Origin: Candidatus Gastranaerophilales bacterium
GTDB taxonomy: Bacteria > Cyanobacteriota > Vampirovibrionia > Gastranaerophilales > Gastranaerophilaceae
Length of the DNA stretch: 35,419 nucleotides
Reading direction: 5' to 3'
Assembly (NCBI GenBank): GCA_944325105.1
Contig: CALUYW010000019.1
Location: forward strand, 1-35,419
Under the pieces are notes generated by a model. It had not been told where the DNA came from. It ran no database searches and saw only the letters and a list, made by a program, of their open reading frames with translations. Positions 7,416-15,244 of this stretch are shown here, in pieces (position 1 is the stretch's first letter; each line of letters starts with the position of its first letter). Both the position numbers and the translations under genes were made by a program.

Positions 7416-8481
7416 CATCGCCCATCTGCACTGTTGTTACAAGCTTATCACCGTCTTTAAAAATATCTTTTGTGCGATAGCCGTCCTTAAGGGTTGATTT
7501 TACCGCATTAAAGATAATTTCATAAGCCTGTTCGTTTTTAAAACTATATTTCATCATCATTGCAGCAGAAAGTATTGTTGCAATGGGGTTGGCAACATTT
7601 AATCCCTTAAGGTCGGGAGCAGAGCCGTGAATTGGTTCATAAAGAGCAACGGAACCCTCATCTGACATGCTTGCACTGGGTAAAAGTCCAAGCGAACCTG
7701 AAATCATGGATGCTTCATCAGATAAAATATCACCAAAAATATTACCCGTAACAATTGTATCAAATTGTCTTGGATTAGCTATAAGCTGCATAGCTGCATT
7801 ATCTACATACATATGAGTTAACTCAACGTCACTATAGCTTTTTGATACATCAATCATAATCTCGCGCCACAAACGTGATACATCAAGTACATTTGCTTTA
7901 TCTACCGAGCATAATTTTTTATTTCTGCTTGAAGCGGTTCTAAAGGCAACATGGGCTATTCTTTCTATCTCTTTTTCAGAATAAATCATGTTGTTATAGC
8001 CGTATCTTACGCCGTTACCATTCTCATCAACTCTAACTTCAATGCCTTTTGGCGTACCAAAATATACATCACCCGTTAATTCTCTAACTATAACAACATC
8101 CACACCCTTTATAACCTCGGGTTTTAGTGCGGATGATGAAATAAGTTCATCAAAAATCACAACAGGGCGAAGATTTGCATACAAGTTAAGTTCTTTTCTT
8201 ATACCTAAAAGCGCTCTCTCGGGGCGAAGCTCCGGAGGCAGAGTGTCGTATTTCCAATCGCCTACCGCACCCAGTAAAACCGCATCAGAATCATGCGCTA
8301 TTTTAATTGTTTCATCAGGCAGAGGTTTTTTGTATTTTTCATACGCACAACCGCCTATTAAAGCATCAGTAAATTCAAATTTTATATCAAGAACATCAGC
8401 TATTGTTTCTAAAACTTTCTTGGCTTCTGAAACTATCTCAGGGCCGATACCGTCACCTTTTAAAAGAGCAATTTTATACAT
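7384..8481 (-). CDS. leuB: 3-isopropylmalate dehydrogenase
   Basis: This cytoplasmic enzyme oxidises and decarboxylates 3-isopropylmalate to 2-ketoisocaproate with NAD in leucine synthesis. Its 365 residues are full length. Visible are the N-terminal GDGIGPEI (9-16), substrate-binding arginines in [17 protein letters not shown] (R95, R105) and [10 protein letters not shown] (R133, Y140). K195, the metal-binding aspartates D227, D251 and D255 ([13 protein letters not shown]) and the NAD-site [13 protein letters not shown] are also present. ELR-ER upstream of the GIR motif marks LeuB rather than isocitrate dehydrogenase. It follows leuD immediately (leuD stop at 8482), so the two are one transcript. 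The gene ends inside the 3' end of the opposing DUF5672 gene. Confidence 0.97.
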   Translation of the reverse strand: MYKIALLKGDGIGPEIVSEAKKVLETIADVLDIKFEFTDALIGGCAYEKYKKPLPDETIKIAHDSDAVLLGAVGDWKYDTLPPELRPERALLGIRKELNLYANLRPVVIFDELISSSALKPEVIKGVDVVIVRELTGDVYFGTPKGIEVRVDENGNGVRYGYNNMIYSEKEIERIAHVAFRTASSRNKKLCSVDKANVLDVSRLWREIMIDVSKSYSDVELTHMYVDNAAMQLIANPRQFDTIVTGNIFGDILSDEASMISGSLGLLPSASMSDEGSVALYEPIHGSAPDLKGLNVANPIATILSAAMMMKYSFKNEQAYEIIFNAVKSTLKDGYRTKDIFKDGDKLVTTVQMGDVICQKILEAR

Positions 8482-8985
8482 TTACTTTACCCCCATTTTC
8501 TCTCTTGTATAGTTAACAAGTCCGCCTGCTTTTACAAGCTCCTGAATTTCTTTCGGGTAAGGTGCGAAAGTATATTCTTTTCCTGTTGTTAAATTTTTAA
8601 CAACACCGTTATCCAAATCAAGTTCAAGCTTGTCGCCTTTTTTTGTTTCATCGGGCAGTTTATCGTTTTCTATAATTACAAGCCCGATATTTATTGCATT
8701 TCTAAAGAAAATTCTTGCAAAACTTTTTGCAATAACCGCATTTACCTTACAGGTTTTTATTGCAAGCGGAGCATGTTCACGAGACGAACCGCAGCCAAAA
8801 TTTTCTCCCGCAACAATGAAATCACCCTCCTTGACATCACGAGCAAAATTAACATCAATATCTTCCATGCAATGTGTCGCAAGCTCTTGAGCAGAGGGAG
8901 TATTTAAGTATCTTGCAGGAATAATAACATCTGTATCAACATCATCTCCATATACGAAAGTATGACCACTCATTAAATTTCTCAT
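8482..8985 (-). CDS. leuD: 3-isopropylmalate dehydratase small subunit
   Basis: This small subunit of isopropylmalate isomerase works with the [4Fe-4S] LeuC subunit to convert 2- to 3-isopropylmalate. The core shows FVYGDDVDTDVIIPARYLNT near the start, then GDFIVAGENFGCGSSREHAP (the GCGSSREH swivel-domain motif) and AKSFARIFFRNAINIG. The open frame extends upstream to 9108 but that would add a hydrophobic, unconserved 41-residue leader and run into the divergent gene. ATG 8985 (MRNLMSGHTF) gives 167 residues, the family norm; ATG 8973 (MSGHTF) is the alternative. A promoter sits 33 bases upstream of this start. No leuC is in the window, so its partner is encoded elsewhere. Confidence 0.95.
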   Translation of the reverse strand: MRNLMSGHTFVYGDDVDTDVIIPARYLNTPSAQELATHCMEDIDVNFARDVKEGDFIVAGENFGCGSSREHAPLAIKTCKVNAVIAKSFARIFFRNAINIGLVIIENDKLPDETKKGDKLELDLDNGVVKNLTTGKEYTFAPYPKEIQELVKAGGLVNYTREKMGVK

Positions 8986-9024
8986 CCATTTACCCCATTT
9001 ACAAACTTTTAACTTATATTTAAT

Positions 9025-9053
9025 ATAATAACAAAGAAATTTGTTAACCACAA
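9025..9053 (-). promoter_or_regulatory. Promoter for leuD-leuB
   Basis: On the minus strand TTGTGG (9053-9048) and TATTAT (9030-9025) are 17 bases apart. Transcription would begin near 9018, leaving a leader of about 33 bases. That leader is too short for a leucine attenuator peptide or a T-box. Confidence 0.5.
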
Positions 9054-9095
9054 ATAAATACAAAACTAACGGAAGTATTAAAGAAGGAGAAAACA

Positions 9096-9293
9096 ATGCA
9101 AGAATCAATCGTAGAAGCAGCAGGAAAAATCTGGAACTACTTAAATGAAAACGGCGAAGTAACTACAAAAAAATTACAAAGAGACTTGGACCTTAATGAC
9201 AACTTTATCAACATGGGTCTTGGCTGGCTATCTCGCGAAGACAAAGTTAACTACTCTAAAAAAGGTTCTTATACAAAAGTTAGCCTAAGATAG
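9096..9293 (+). CDS. Small winged-helix domain protein (WHTH_10/DUF2582-like)
   Basis: This 65-residue protein is a single winged helix-turn-helix: AAGKIWNYLNENGEVTTKKLQRDL, then a recognition-helix region NDNFINMGLGWLSREDKV and a wing NYSKKGSYTKVSLR. Such one-domain proteins are widespread in anaerobes and are thought to bind DNA or act as small adaptors; targets are unknown. The start ATG has AAGGAG seven bases upstream. The gene is monocistronic: it diverges from leuD and is closed by the strong terminator at 9314-9355. Regulation of leuD-leuB by this protein is possible from position only. Confidence 0.85.
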   Translation: MQESIVEAAGKIWNYLNENGEVTTKKLQRDLDLNDNFINMGLGWLSREDKVNYSKKGSYTKVSLR

Positions 9294-9313
9294 TAACTTT
9301 AGTTAAAGATTTT

Positions 9314-9355
9314 AAAGTTGCCCTTGCTCAAATATTGACAAGGGCAACTTTTTTT
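9314..9355 (+). terminator. Strong Rho-independent terminator
   Basis: A perfect 13-base-pair stem (9314-9326 with 9339-9351, core GTTGCCCTTG/CAAGGGCAAC) has a 12-base loop and is followed by a T-run. It ends the winged-helix transcript ahead of the rpmF promoter. Confidence 0.92.
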
Positions 9356-9368
9356 ATGACAATGAAGT

Positions 9369-9397
9369 TTGTCCATGTTAAAATAACGACATAGAAT
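9369..9397 (+). promoter_or_regulatory. Promoter of the rpmF-plsX-fabHDG operon
   Basis: TTGTCC (9369-9374) and TAGAAT (9392-9397) are spaced by 17 bases. Transcription would start near 9404, about 16 bases before rpmF, whose ribosome-binding site is AAAGGAAA just before the ATG at 9420. Confidence 0.65.
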
Positions 9398-9419
9398 ACA
9401 TTAATAAAGGAAATAAAAA

Positions 9420-9734
9420 ATGGCAGTACCAAAGAAACGAACAGGAAAAGCAAAACAAGCAACAAGAAGAGCAAACTGGAAAGGCACAGTTCCGGCAACT
9501 ACAACTTGCCCTAACTGCAAAGAGATTACACCTGCGCATACAGTATGCCCCAACTGCGGCTATTACAAAGATGATTTTGCCAGCATTAAAAATAAAAAAG
9601 CAGCTGAAGAAGTAAAAGAAGAAAAACCTAAAAAAACAAGAGCTAAAAAAGCAAAAGCAGAACCTAAAGCTGAAGAAGTAAAGGAAGCTGCAGTTGAAGA
9701 AGCTAAAGAAGAAGCTGCTGAAGAAAAAAACTGA
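9420..9734 (+). CDS. rpmF: 50S ribosomal protein L32 with a long K/E/A-rich C-terminal tail
   Basis: Residues 1-57 are ordinary bL32: MAVPKKRTGKAKQATRRA followed by a zinc ribbon with C30, C33, C43 and C46. Bacterial L32 usually ends there, at 55-60 residues. This protein continues for about 46 more residues of Lys, Glu and Ala repeats (such as AEEVKEE and EEAKEEAAEEKN), predicted to be disordered or a highly charged helix. The start is set by AAAGGAAA upstream. L32 leading plsX and fab genes is a classic bacterial order linking translation to membrane-lipid synthesis. Only 31 bases separate it from plsX. Confidence 0.95.
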   Translation: MAVPKKRTGKAKQATRRANWKGTVPATTTCPNCKEITPAHTVCPNCGYYKDDFASIKNKKAAEEVKEEKPKKTRAKKAKAEPKAEEVKEAAVEEAKEEAAEEKN

Positions 9735-9765
9735 AGAATAATCATAAAGATTTGAGGAAATTAGT

Positions 9766-10815
9766 ATGACGAGAATAGCAATCGATGCAATGGGGGGAGA
9801 CCATGCTCCAAGAGAAATCGTAAAAGGTGCGGTTTGGGCTGCGCTTGACTACGATACACCAATAGAGCTGGTTGGAAAAGAAGACGCCATCAGAGCTGAA
9901 CTGGACAACATTGCTAAATACGGCATAAGGTCAAAACGAGGCGGATATTTTCCACAAAATATAAAAGTTGATTTATCAAAACTTGATATAAAAATCACCC
10001 ACGCGGAAGAAATCATCGAAATGGGTGAAGCCCCCGGTCAAGCTATTCGCAAAAAAAGAAAATCCTCAATAGTTCTTGCAGTGGATGCGGTTGCAAAAGG
10101 AAGCTCTGACGCCGTTGTTGCAGCAGGCTCGACAGGTGCTGCAATGGCAAGCTCCCTATTTGGTCTTGGCAGATTGCCTGGGATTGAACGTCCAGCTATT
10201 GCCGTTATGCTCCCTGCAATGAAAAAACCTTTCTTACTTTTGGACGCCGGCGCTAACAGTTCTTGCACACCAGAAATGCTTTATCAATTTGCAGTTATGG
10301 GCGCAACATTTGTTAAAAATGTATACGGCAGAAAAGACGCTAAAGTAGGCGTCCTAAACATTGGTGAAGAAGCAGGTAAAGGCAATGAACTTGTTCAGCA
10401 TACATATAAAATGCTTGAAGAAAACCAAAACGGATTAAACTTCATTGGAAACATCGAAGGCAAAGAAATGTTTCAGGGAACTTGCGATGTTATAATCTGT
10501 GACGGCTTTGTCGGCAACGTCGCTCTTAAAATCATTGAAGGCTCATCTTCAATGCTCTTTAAAATGATTCAACAAGAGTTTAACACTGATATTATTTCAA
10601 AAATAATAGGGCTGCTTGCAAAACCTTTTATGAAAAGGATTTACAAGAGAATCAACTACGAAGAATTTGGCGGAGCGCTGCTTTTGGGCATTAAAGGCAT
10701 TACCGTTATAGCCCACGGCAGAAGTACCGCATATGCTATAAGAAACGCCGTAAGAGTGGCAAAAGAAGCCGTTGAATCTGGCGTAAACAAAAAAATCATG
10801 GAAATATATCAATAA
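9766..10815 (+). CDS. plsX: Phosphate acyltransferase PlsX
   Basis: PlsX converts acyl-ACP and phosphate to acyl-phosphate, the donor for PlsY in phospholipid synthesis, as a peripheral membrane enzyme. The 349-residue sequence begins RIAIDAMGGDHAPREIVKGA. It contains EIIEMGEAPGQAIRKKRKSS, ASDAVVAAGSTGAAMA-like SSDAVVAAGSTGAAMASS, LLDAGANSSCTPEMLYQFA, NIGEEAGKGNELVQHTY, FIGNIEGKEM, CDGFVGNVALKIIEG and GITVIAHGRSTAYAIRNAV, all family blocks. There is a modest insertion, about residues 48-66, around KYGIRSKRGGYFPQ. The ribosome-binding site is TTGAGGAA before the ATG at 9766. It is second in the rpmF-fab operon. Confidence 0.97.
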   Translation: MTRIAIDAMGGDHAPREIVKGAVWAALDYDTPIELVGKEDAIRAELDNIAKYGIRSKRGGYFPQNIKVDLSKLDIKITHAEEIIEMGEAPGQAIRKKRKSSIVLAVDAVAKGSSDAVVAAGSTGAAMASSLFGLGRLPGIERPAIAVMLPAMKKPFLLLDAGANSSCTPEMLYQFAVMGATFVKNVYGRKDAKVGVLNIGEEAGKGNELVQHTYKMLEENQNGLNFIGNIEGKEMFQGTCDVIICDGFVGNVALKIIEGSSSMLFKMIQQEFNTDIISKIIGLLAKPFMKRIYKRINYEEFGGALLLGIKGITVIAHGRSTAYAIRNAVRVAKEAVESGVNKKIMEIYQ

Positions 10816-10841
10816 ACATTCCATTTTAGTGAGGAGAAAAA

Positions 10842-11846
10842 ATGAGTAGTGTACCTATAAGGATAGCGTCTTTAGGAAAAGCGGTGCCAAAAACCGTAAT
10901 TACAAATGACGATTTGACAAAAATTCTTGATACATCAGATGAGTGGATTACAACAAGAACCGGTATCAAACAGCGTCATATAGCATCAGGAGACGAAAAC
11001 TCTCTTACAATAGGTATTGAAGCTGCTCAAGACGCACTTAATAAGGCAAACTTGAAAGGCGAAGACATTGACCTTATAATAGCTGCTACTTCAAACCCAT
11101 ACAATATCTACCCGTCAACTGCATGCTCAATTTCAGAAGCAATTGACACCAAAAGCGGAACGGTTGCTTTTGATATAACGGCAGCCTGCACAGGCATGAT
11201 TTATGCTATGGAAATAGCTCGCTCTATGATTTCATCAGGCAAATACAACAGAGCACTTCTTGTTGCAACAGACACAGTGTCAAAATTTGTTAACTGGGAG
11301 GACAGAAGCAGCTGCGTACTTTTTGGCGACGGCGCAAGCGCTATGATTTTAGAAAAATCTCAAGATGGCGTCGATGACATTATAGCAATCGATATAAACG
11401 CTGACGGCAAACAGGGCAGACATATTACAATGCACCTAAACGGTACAAACTGCCCGCTTGTAGAACCTGCTCAAGGCTCAAACGAAAGAGTAATGATGAA
11501 CGGTAGAGAAGTTTACAAGTTTGTTGTAACAACAATGCCCGAGTCTGTTAATAACTGCATTGAAAACTGCGGCTTAAAACCAGAAGATATTGATTATTTA
11601 ATACCTCACCAAGCTAACCTCAGAATAATTGATGCGCTTCAACAAAGACTTCAATACACTGATGAAAAAGTAATCACAAATATCGATAAATACGGTAATA
11701 CTTCCGCTGCATCAGTCGGTATTGCTCTAAGCGAAGCGATTGAAGAAGGCAAAGTTAAAACCCCGTCTACTGCTATACTTTGCGCTTTTGGCGCAGGCAT
11801 GACCTGGGGAACGGTAATAGTTAAGCTCAGAGAAGGAATTTACTAA
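10842..11846 (+). CDS. fabH: 3-oxoacyl-ACP synthase III (KAS III)
   Basis: FabH starts each fatty acid by condensing acetyl-CoA with malonyl-ACP. The 334-residue protein has the full triad: C116 in DITAACTGMIYAM, H256 in IPHQANLRIID and N286 in DKYGNTSAASVGIALSEA. Other signatures are TSDEWITTRTGIKQRHIA near the start and CVLFGDGASAMIL. GAGGAG seven bases before the ATG at 10842 sets the start. The stop overlaps the fabD start by one base (TAATG), so the two are translationally coupled. Confidence 0.97.
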   Translation: MSSVPIRIASLGKAVPKTVITNDDLTKILDTSDEWITTRTGIKQRHIASGDENSLTIGIEAAQDALNKANLKGEDIDLIIAATSNPYNIYPSTACSISEAIDTKSGTVAFDITAACTGMIYAMEIARSMISSGKYNRALLVATDTVSKFVNWEDRSSCVLFGDGASAMILEKSQDGVDDIIAIDINADGKQGRHITMHLNGTNCPLVEPAQGSNERVMMNGREVYKFVVTTMPESVNNCIENCGLKPEDIDYLIPHQANLRIIDALQQRLQYTDEKVITNIDKYGNTSAASVGIALSEAIEEGKVKTPSTAILCAFGAGMTWGTVIVKLREGIY

Positions 11847-12799
11847 TGAAAAAAGTTGCTTTTATATTCCCAGGACAAGGCTCGCAAGCTGCAGGCATGG
11901 GGTTAGATTTGTTTAATAATTTTGACTCGGCTAAAAAAGTTTATCTTGAAGCTGATAAAATTTTAAATAAAGAAATTTCAAAAATGTGTTTTGAAGGCCC
12001 TGATGAGCTTTTAAAACAAACAATCAACGCTCAAAGCGCTATTGTTACAACATCAATTGCAGCTCTTGAAGCGCTAAAAGAAGCATCAGGCGGCAAAATA
12101 GAAGCAGTGATGACCGCGGGGCACTCACTTGGTGAGTATTGTGCCATGTATTGTGCAAATGTTATGGACTTAGAAACTACACTTAAGGCAATTCAAAAGA
12201 GGTCCGACCTTATGGACGCTGCTACAAAATATAAAGTTGGCGCTATGAGCGCAGTTTTGGGACTTGATGTTGAAAAAATAAAAGAATGTTTAAATGAAGT
12301 CCAAAACCTTGGCGTTGCACAAATTGCAAACTACAATGACCCGACCCAAACTGTAATCACGGGCGAAGAAGAAGCCATTAAAAAAGCAAATGAACTGATA
12401 AAAGAAAAAGGCGCAAGAAAAGTCATTCCTCTTGCGGTATCGGGTGGTTTCCACAGTGCTCTTATGCAAAGTGCGACAGATGGCTTTGTTGATTTTGTAA
12501 AAGATTTAAAATTATCTGACGCAAAAATTCCTGTTGTAACAAATATAGACGCTAAAATTACAACAGAGGCTGAAGATTTTAGAGAAAAAATGCCAAAACA
12601 AATCTCTTCAAGCGTTTATTGGGTTCAAACAATTGAACTTATGCTAAAAGAAGGTGTTGATACATTTATTGAACTTGGCAACGGCAAAGTGCTTGCAGGT
12701 CTGAATCGCAAAATGTGCCCGCCAGAAGTTAAAACGTACAACGTATTTGACTCACAATCACTAAATGACACTGTTAATAGCATTTTAAATTTGATATAG
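11846..12799 (+). CDS. fabD: Malonyl-CoA:ACP transacylase
   Basis: FabD moves malonyl from CoA to ACP, feeding FabH and elongation. The 317-residue sequence has FIFPGQGSQAAGMG at 7-20, nucleophile S94 in AGHSLGEYCA, the catalytic H203 in SGGFHSALM, and the QI-SSVYWVQTIE and FIELGNGKVLAGL blocks. It begins at the ATG shared with the fabH stop and ends ten bases before fabG, where GGAGAAG provides the next ribosome-binding site. Confidence 0.97.
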   Translation: MKKVAFIFPGQGSQAAGMGLDLFNNFDSAKKVYLEADKILNKEISKMCFEGPDELLKQTINAQSAIVTTSIAALEALKEASGGKIEAVMTAGHSLGEYCAMYCANVMDLETTLKAIQKRSDLMDAATKYKVGAMSAVLGLDVEKIKECLNEVQNLGVAQIANYNDPTQTVITGEEEAIKKANELIKEKGARKVIPLAVSGGFHSALMQSATDGFVDFVKDLKLSDAKIPVVTNIDAKITTEAEDFREKMPKQISSSVYWVQTIELMLKEGVDTFIELGNGKVLAGLNRKMCPPEVKTYNVFDSQSLNDTVNSILNLI

Positions 12800-12808
12800 G
12801 AGAAGAAA

Positions 12809-13537
12809 ATGGAAGATAAAAAAGTAGCACTTGTTACAGGCGGCTCAAGAGGTATAGGCAAAGCTTGCGCGCTGGAGCTGGCTAAGGCAGGTTGCGATGT
12901 AATTATTAACTACGCAGGAAACGAAGAGGCAGCAAATAAAACCGTTGAAGAGCTTAAAGCAATTGGTTCAAACGCTAAGGCTATGAAGTTTGATGTTTCA
13001 AATCCTGAGCTTGTTGAAGAAGCAATAAAAAATATCATAGATGAATACAAAAGAATTGACGTTCTTGTAAATAACGCAGGCATTACACGTGACGGTTTAT
13101 TTATGAGAATGAGTGCTCAAAACTGGCTTGATGTAATAAACACAAACCTTAATAGCGCATATTACGTTTCAAACCCTGTTGCAAAAATAATGATTAAACA
13201 ACGCTCAGGTGCTATTGTTAATATGGCAAGCATTTCAGGTATCTATGGTAACGCGGGACAAGCAAACTACTCAACTGCTAAAGCAGGCCTTATCGGTATG
13301 ACAAAAGCGCTTGCAAAAGAACTTGCTTCAAGAAACATTAGAGTAAACGCAGTTGCCCCCGGCTTTATTCAAACTGATATGACAAAAGACTTGCCTCAGG
13401 AGCAAATCGTTGAGAGAATCCCTCTAAAAAGACTTGGTGAGCCTGAAGATATTGCAAAAACCGTTAAATTCTTGGCGCTTGATGCAACCTATATCACAGG
13501 ACAAATAATAGGAGTTGACGGCGGTCTTGTTATTTAA
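12809..13537 (+). CDS. fabG: 3-oxoacyl-ACP reductase
   Basis: This NADPH-dependent short-chain dehydrogenase reduces 3-oxoacyl-ACP in fatty-acid elongation. Its 242 residues include the nucleotide-binding GGSRGIGKA (11-19), NNAG (88-91), catalytic residues N113, S141, Y154 and K158 (NYSTAKAG), and the C-terminal TGQIIGVDGGLVI. An acpP and fabF do not follow, unlike in many operons; an ankyrin gene starts inside its last codons instead. Confidence 0.96.
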   Translation: MEDKKVALVTGGSRGIGKACALELAKAGCDVIINYAGNEEAANKTVEELKAIGSNAKAMKFDVSNPELVEEAIKNIIDEYKRIDVLVNNAGITRDGLFMRMSAQNWLDVINTNLNSAYYVSNPVAKIMIKQRSGAIVNMASISGIYGNAGQANYSTAKAGLIGMTKALAKELASRNIRVNAVAPGFIQTDMTKDLPQEQIVERIPLKRLGEPEDIAKTVKFLALDATYITGQIIGVDGGLVI

Positions 13538-14159
13538 TTTTAAAAAAATAATAACTTTTATATGCGCAGCTATTGTATTAACAAACGGCTGCGCATACGC
13601 ATACAATAGCGGTTTTAGTGATGATTTCTTTAATATTTTAAAGAAAAAAGAAAAACCTACGCAAAAAATGCTTGAAGCAAAAGAAGAATTAAAAAGAAGA
13701 AAAATCCCCGCAAGCGTCGACTCTTTCATTAAGTATGTCAAAAAAAATGACATAGAGGTGATGCAAATATTTACAGACGCGGGGTTTAACGTAAACACAG
13801 ACTTTTTCACGGATTACCCCATATACTATGCAGCAAAAGGTCAAAAATACGAGACCGTCAAGTTTTTACTTGAACACGGTGCAGACCCGAATCTTGGTTT
13901 TAATACACCATTAATTGAAGCAATAAACAAGAAAAACGCCCCTATAGCAAAGCTTTTGATGGATTATGGCGCCAAGGTAAATGAGGAAGATTTTGTAAGC
14001 GGCAGAACACTACTATACACTGCACTTAAAAAAGAGCAGTATGAAATAGCGCGCGAACTTATCAAGCATGGAGCAAAAATAGACGCGGGTTCTAAATTTA
14101 TTATCGAAGAAAAAAATCTCTACGATACGCTTGAGCTTGATAGATCAAGCTTATATTAG
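13527..14159 (+). CDS. Exported ankyrin-repeat protein
   Basis: About 210 residues. An N-terminal hydrophobic stretch (IITFICAAIVLTNGCAYA) acts as a signal peptide, probably cut after AYA; the Cys is not in a good lipobox. After a charged linker come ankyrin repeats, clearest in YPIYYAAKGQKYETVKFLLEHGADPN, TPLIEAINKKNAPIAKLLMDYGAKVN and TLLYTALKKEQYEIARELIKHGAKID. No ATG is available. TTG at 13527 sits 12 bases after GGAG and overlaps the fabG stop; TTG 13515 is an alternative start but touches the GGAG. The protein probably binds a partner in the periplasm. The gene ends four bases into the opposing pheS gene, so it closes the fab operon. Confidence 0.75.
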   Translation: MLFNFKKIITFICAAIVLTNGCAYAYNSGFSDDFFNILKKKEKPTQKMLEAKEELKRRKIPASVDSFIKYVKKNDIEVMQIFTDAGFNVNTDFFTDYPIYYAAKGQKYETVKFLLEHGADPNLGFNTPLIEAINKKNAPIAKLLMDYGAKVNEEDFVSGRTLLYTALKKEQYEIARELIKHGAKIDAGSKFIIEEKNLYDTLELDRSSLY

Positions 14160-15190
14160 AACTGCTTTAAAAACCTTTCGTCATTGTTAAAGAAAAGTCT
14201 TATGTCATCTATGGCATATTTCAGCATGGCAAGTCTTTCAACGCCCATACCAAAAGCAAAACCGCTATACACATCAGGGTCAATACCGACATCTCTTAAG
14301 ACATTAGGGTCTACCATGCCTGAGCCGAGTATTTCAAGCCAGCCGGTACCTGAGCATGTTGAACAGCCTTTGCCATGGCAAACTATGCACTGTACGTCAA
14401 TTTCAGCCGATGGCTCTGTAAATGGGAAAAAGCTGTTACGAAATCTCGTAGGACGGGCAGAGCCAAAGTATAGTCTTATAAACTCGTTTAGCACGCCTTT
14501 TAAGTGAGCAAAAGTCACACCCTTGTCAACGTAAAGCCCTTCCACCTGATGGAAAAAATTATTTTTTCTGGCACTAACCGATTCATTTCTGTAAACTCTG
14601 CCGGGAGAGACAATCTTAATAGGAGGGTGAGAGTTTAACATTTGTCTTATCTGAGCGTTAGATGTATGGCTTCTCAATACAACATTTGGCGCAGCGTGGC
14701 AATAATATGTATCTTGGACATCACGCGCCGGGTGCTCTTTTGGAACATTTAGCAGGTCAAAATTATACTTTTCAACTTCAACCTCTGGCGATAATTTATT
14801 TTCAATAAGCGAAAAACCAAGGTGCTCAAAAATCTCTACTATTTCATTAATTGTAGCGGTTATAGGATGAACCTTGCCTCTCGGATTAAATGTACCGTCA
14901 AGAGTTACATCAATTTTTTCGCTTGCAAGCTTTTTGTTTAATTCTTCTTTATAAAATTCATCATATTTTATCTGAATTTTTTCTTCTAAGAGTTTAGAAA
15001 CTTCATTTGTCAAAGCGCCGATTTTAGGTCTTAGCGCAACGTCTAAGTCTTTTAGTCCTTTTTTAAGGTTATTTAGCTCAGACGAGCGAGAAAGGTATTT
15101 ATTCTTTACCTCTTCAAGTTCTTTTGAAGATGAAACTTTTTCAATTTCACTTAACGCAGATTCTTTAATTTGTAGTATTTTTTGTTCCAT
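14156..15190 (-). CDS. pheS: Phenylalanyl-tRNA synthetase alpha subunit
   Basis: PheS is the catalytic alpha subunit of the (alpha-beta)2 class II synthetase. The 344-residue sequence has an N-terminal coiled-coil arm (about 1-85), then HPITATINEIVEIFEHLGF, RSHTSNAQIRQM (motif 2 region), GRVYRNESVSARKNNFFHQVEGLYVD and PSAEIDVQC. It carries a C-x2-C-x4-C-x2-C element (CIVCHGKGCSTCSGTGW) and the motif 3 GMGVERLAMLKYAIDDIR. GGGAG precedes the ATG. No pheT follows on this strand; the neighbour is the convergent ankyrin gene, so pheT lies elsewhere. Confidence 0.97.
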   Translation of the reverse strand: MEQKILQIKESALSEIEKVSSSKELEEVKNKYLSRSSELNNLKKGLKDLDVALRPKIGALTNEVSKLLEEKIQIKYDEFYKEELNKKLASEKIDVTLDGTFNPRGKVHPITATINEIVEIFEHLGFSLIENKLSPEVEVEKYNFDLLNVPKEHPARDVQDTYYCHAAPNVVLRSHTSNAQIRQMLNSHPPIKIVSPGRVYRNESVSARKNNFFHQVEGLYVDKGVTFAHLKGVLNEFIRLYFGSARPTRFRNSFFPFTEPSAEIDVQCIVCHGKGCSTCSGTGWLEILGSGMVDPNVLRDVGIDPDVYSGFAFGMGVERLAMLKYAIDDIRLFFNNDERFLKQF

Positions 15191-15229
15191 AGCTTACTCC
15201 CAAAATAATAATAACAAAAACAAACTTTA

Positions 15230-15238
15230 TGGTAAAAT
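15230..15238 (+). promoter_or_regulatory. Extended -10 promoter implying a leaderless mRNA
   Basis: TGgTAAAAT (15230-15238) ends six bases before the ATG at 15245. The expected transcription start coincides with the start codon. There is no purine-rich ribosome-binding site between them and no good -35. Confidence 0.5.
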
Positions 15239-15244
15239 TTTTCT

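Noticed and set aside
8042-8890. Plus-strand open frames of 86-156 codons opposite leuB and leuD
   Set aside because: They mirror highly conserved enzymes on the other strand and have Ser/Ile-rich, unconserved products with no ribosome-binding sites.
8986-9108. A 41-residue N-terminal extension of LeuD
   Set aside because: It is hydrophobic and unlike the family, covers the leuD promoter and overlaps the divergent winged-helix gene; ATG 8985 gives the normal length.
13424-13810. A 128-codon minus-strand frame opposite the fabG-ankyrin junction
   Set aside because: It spans two real genes in the other direction and has no ribosome-binding site.
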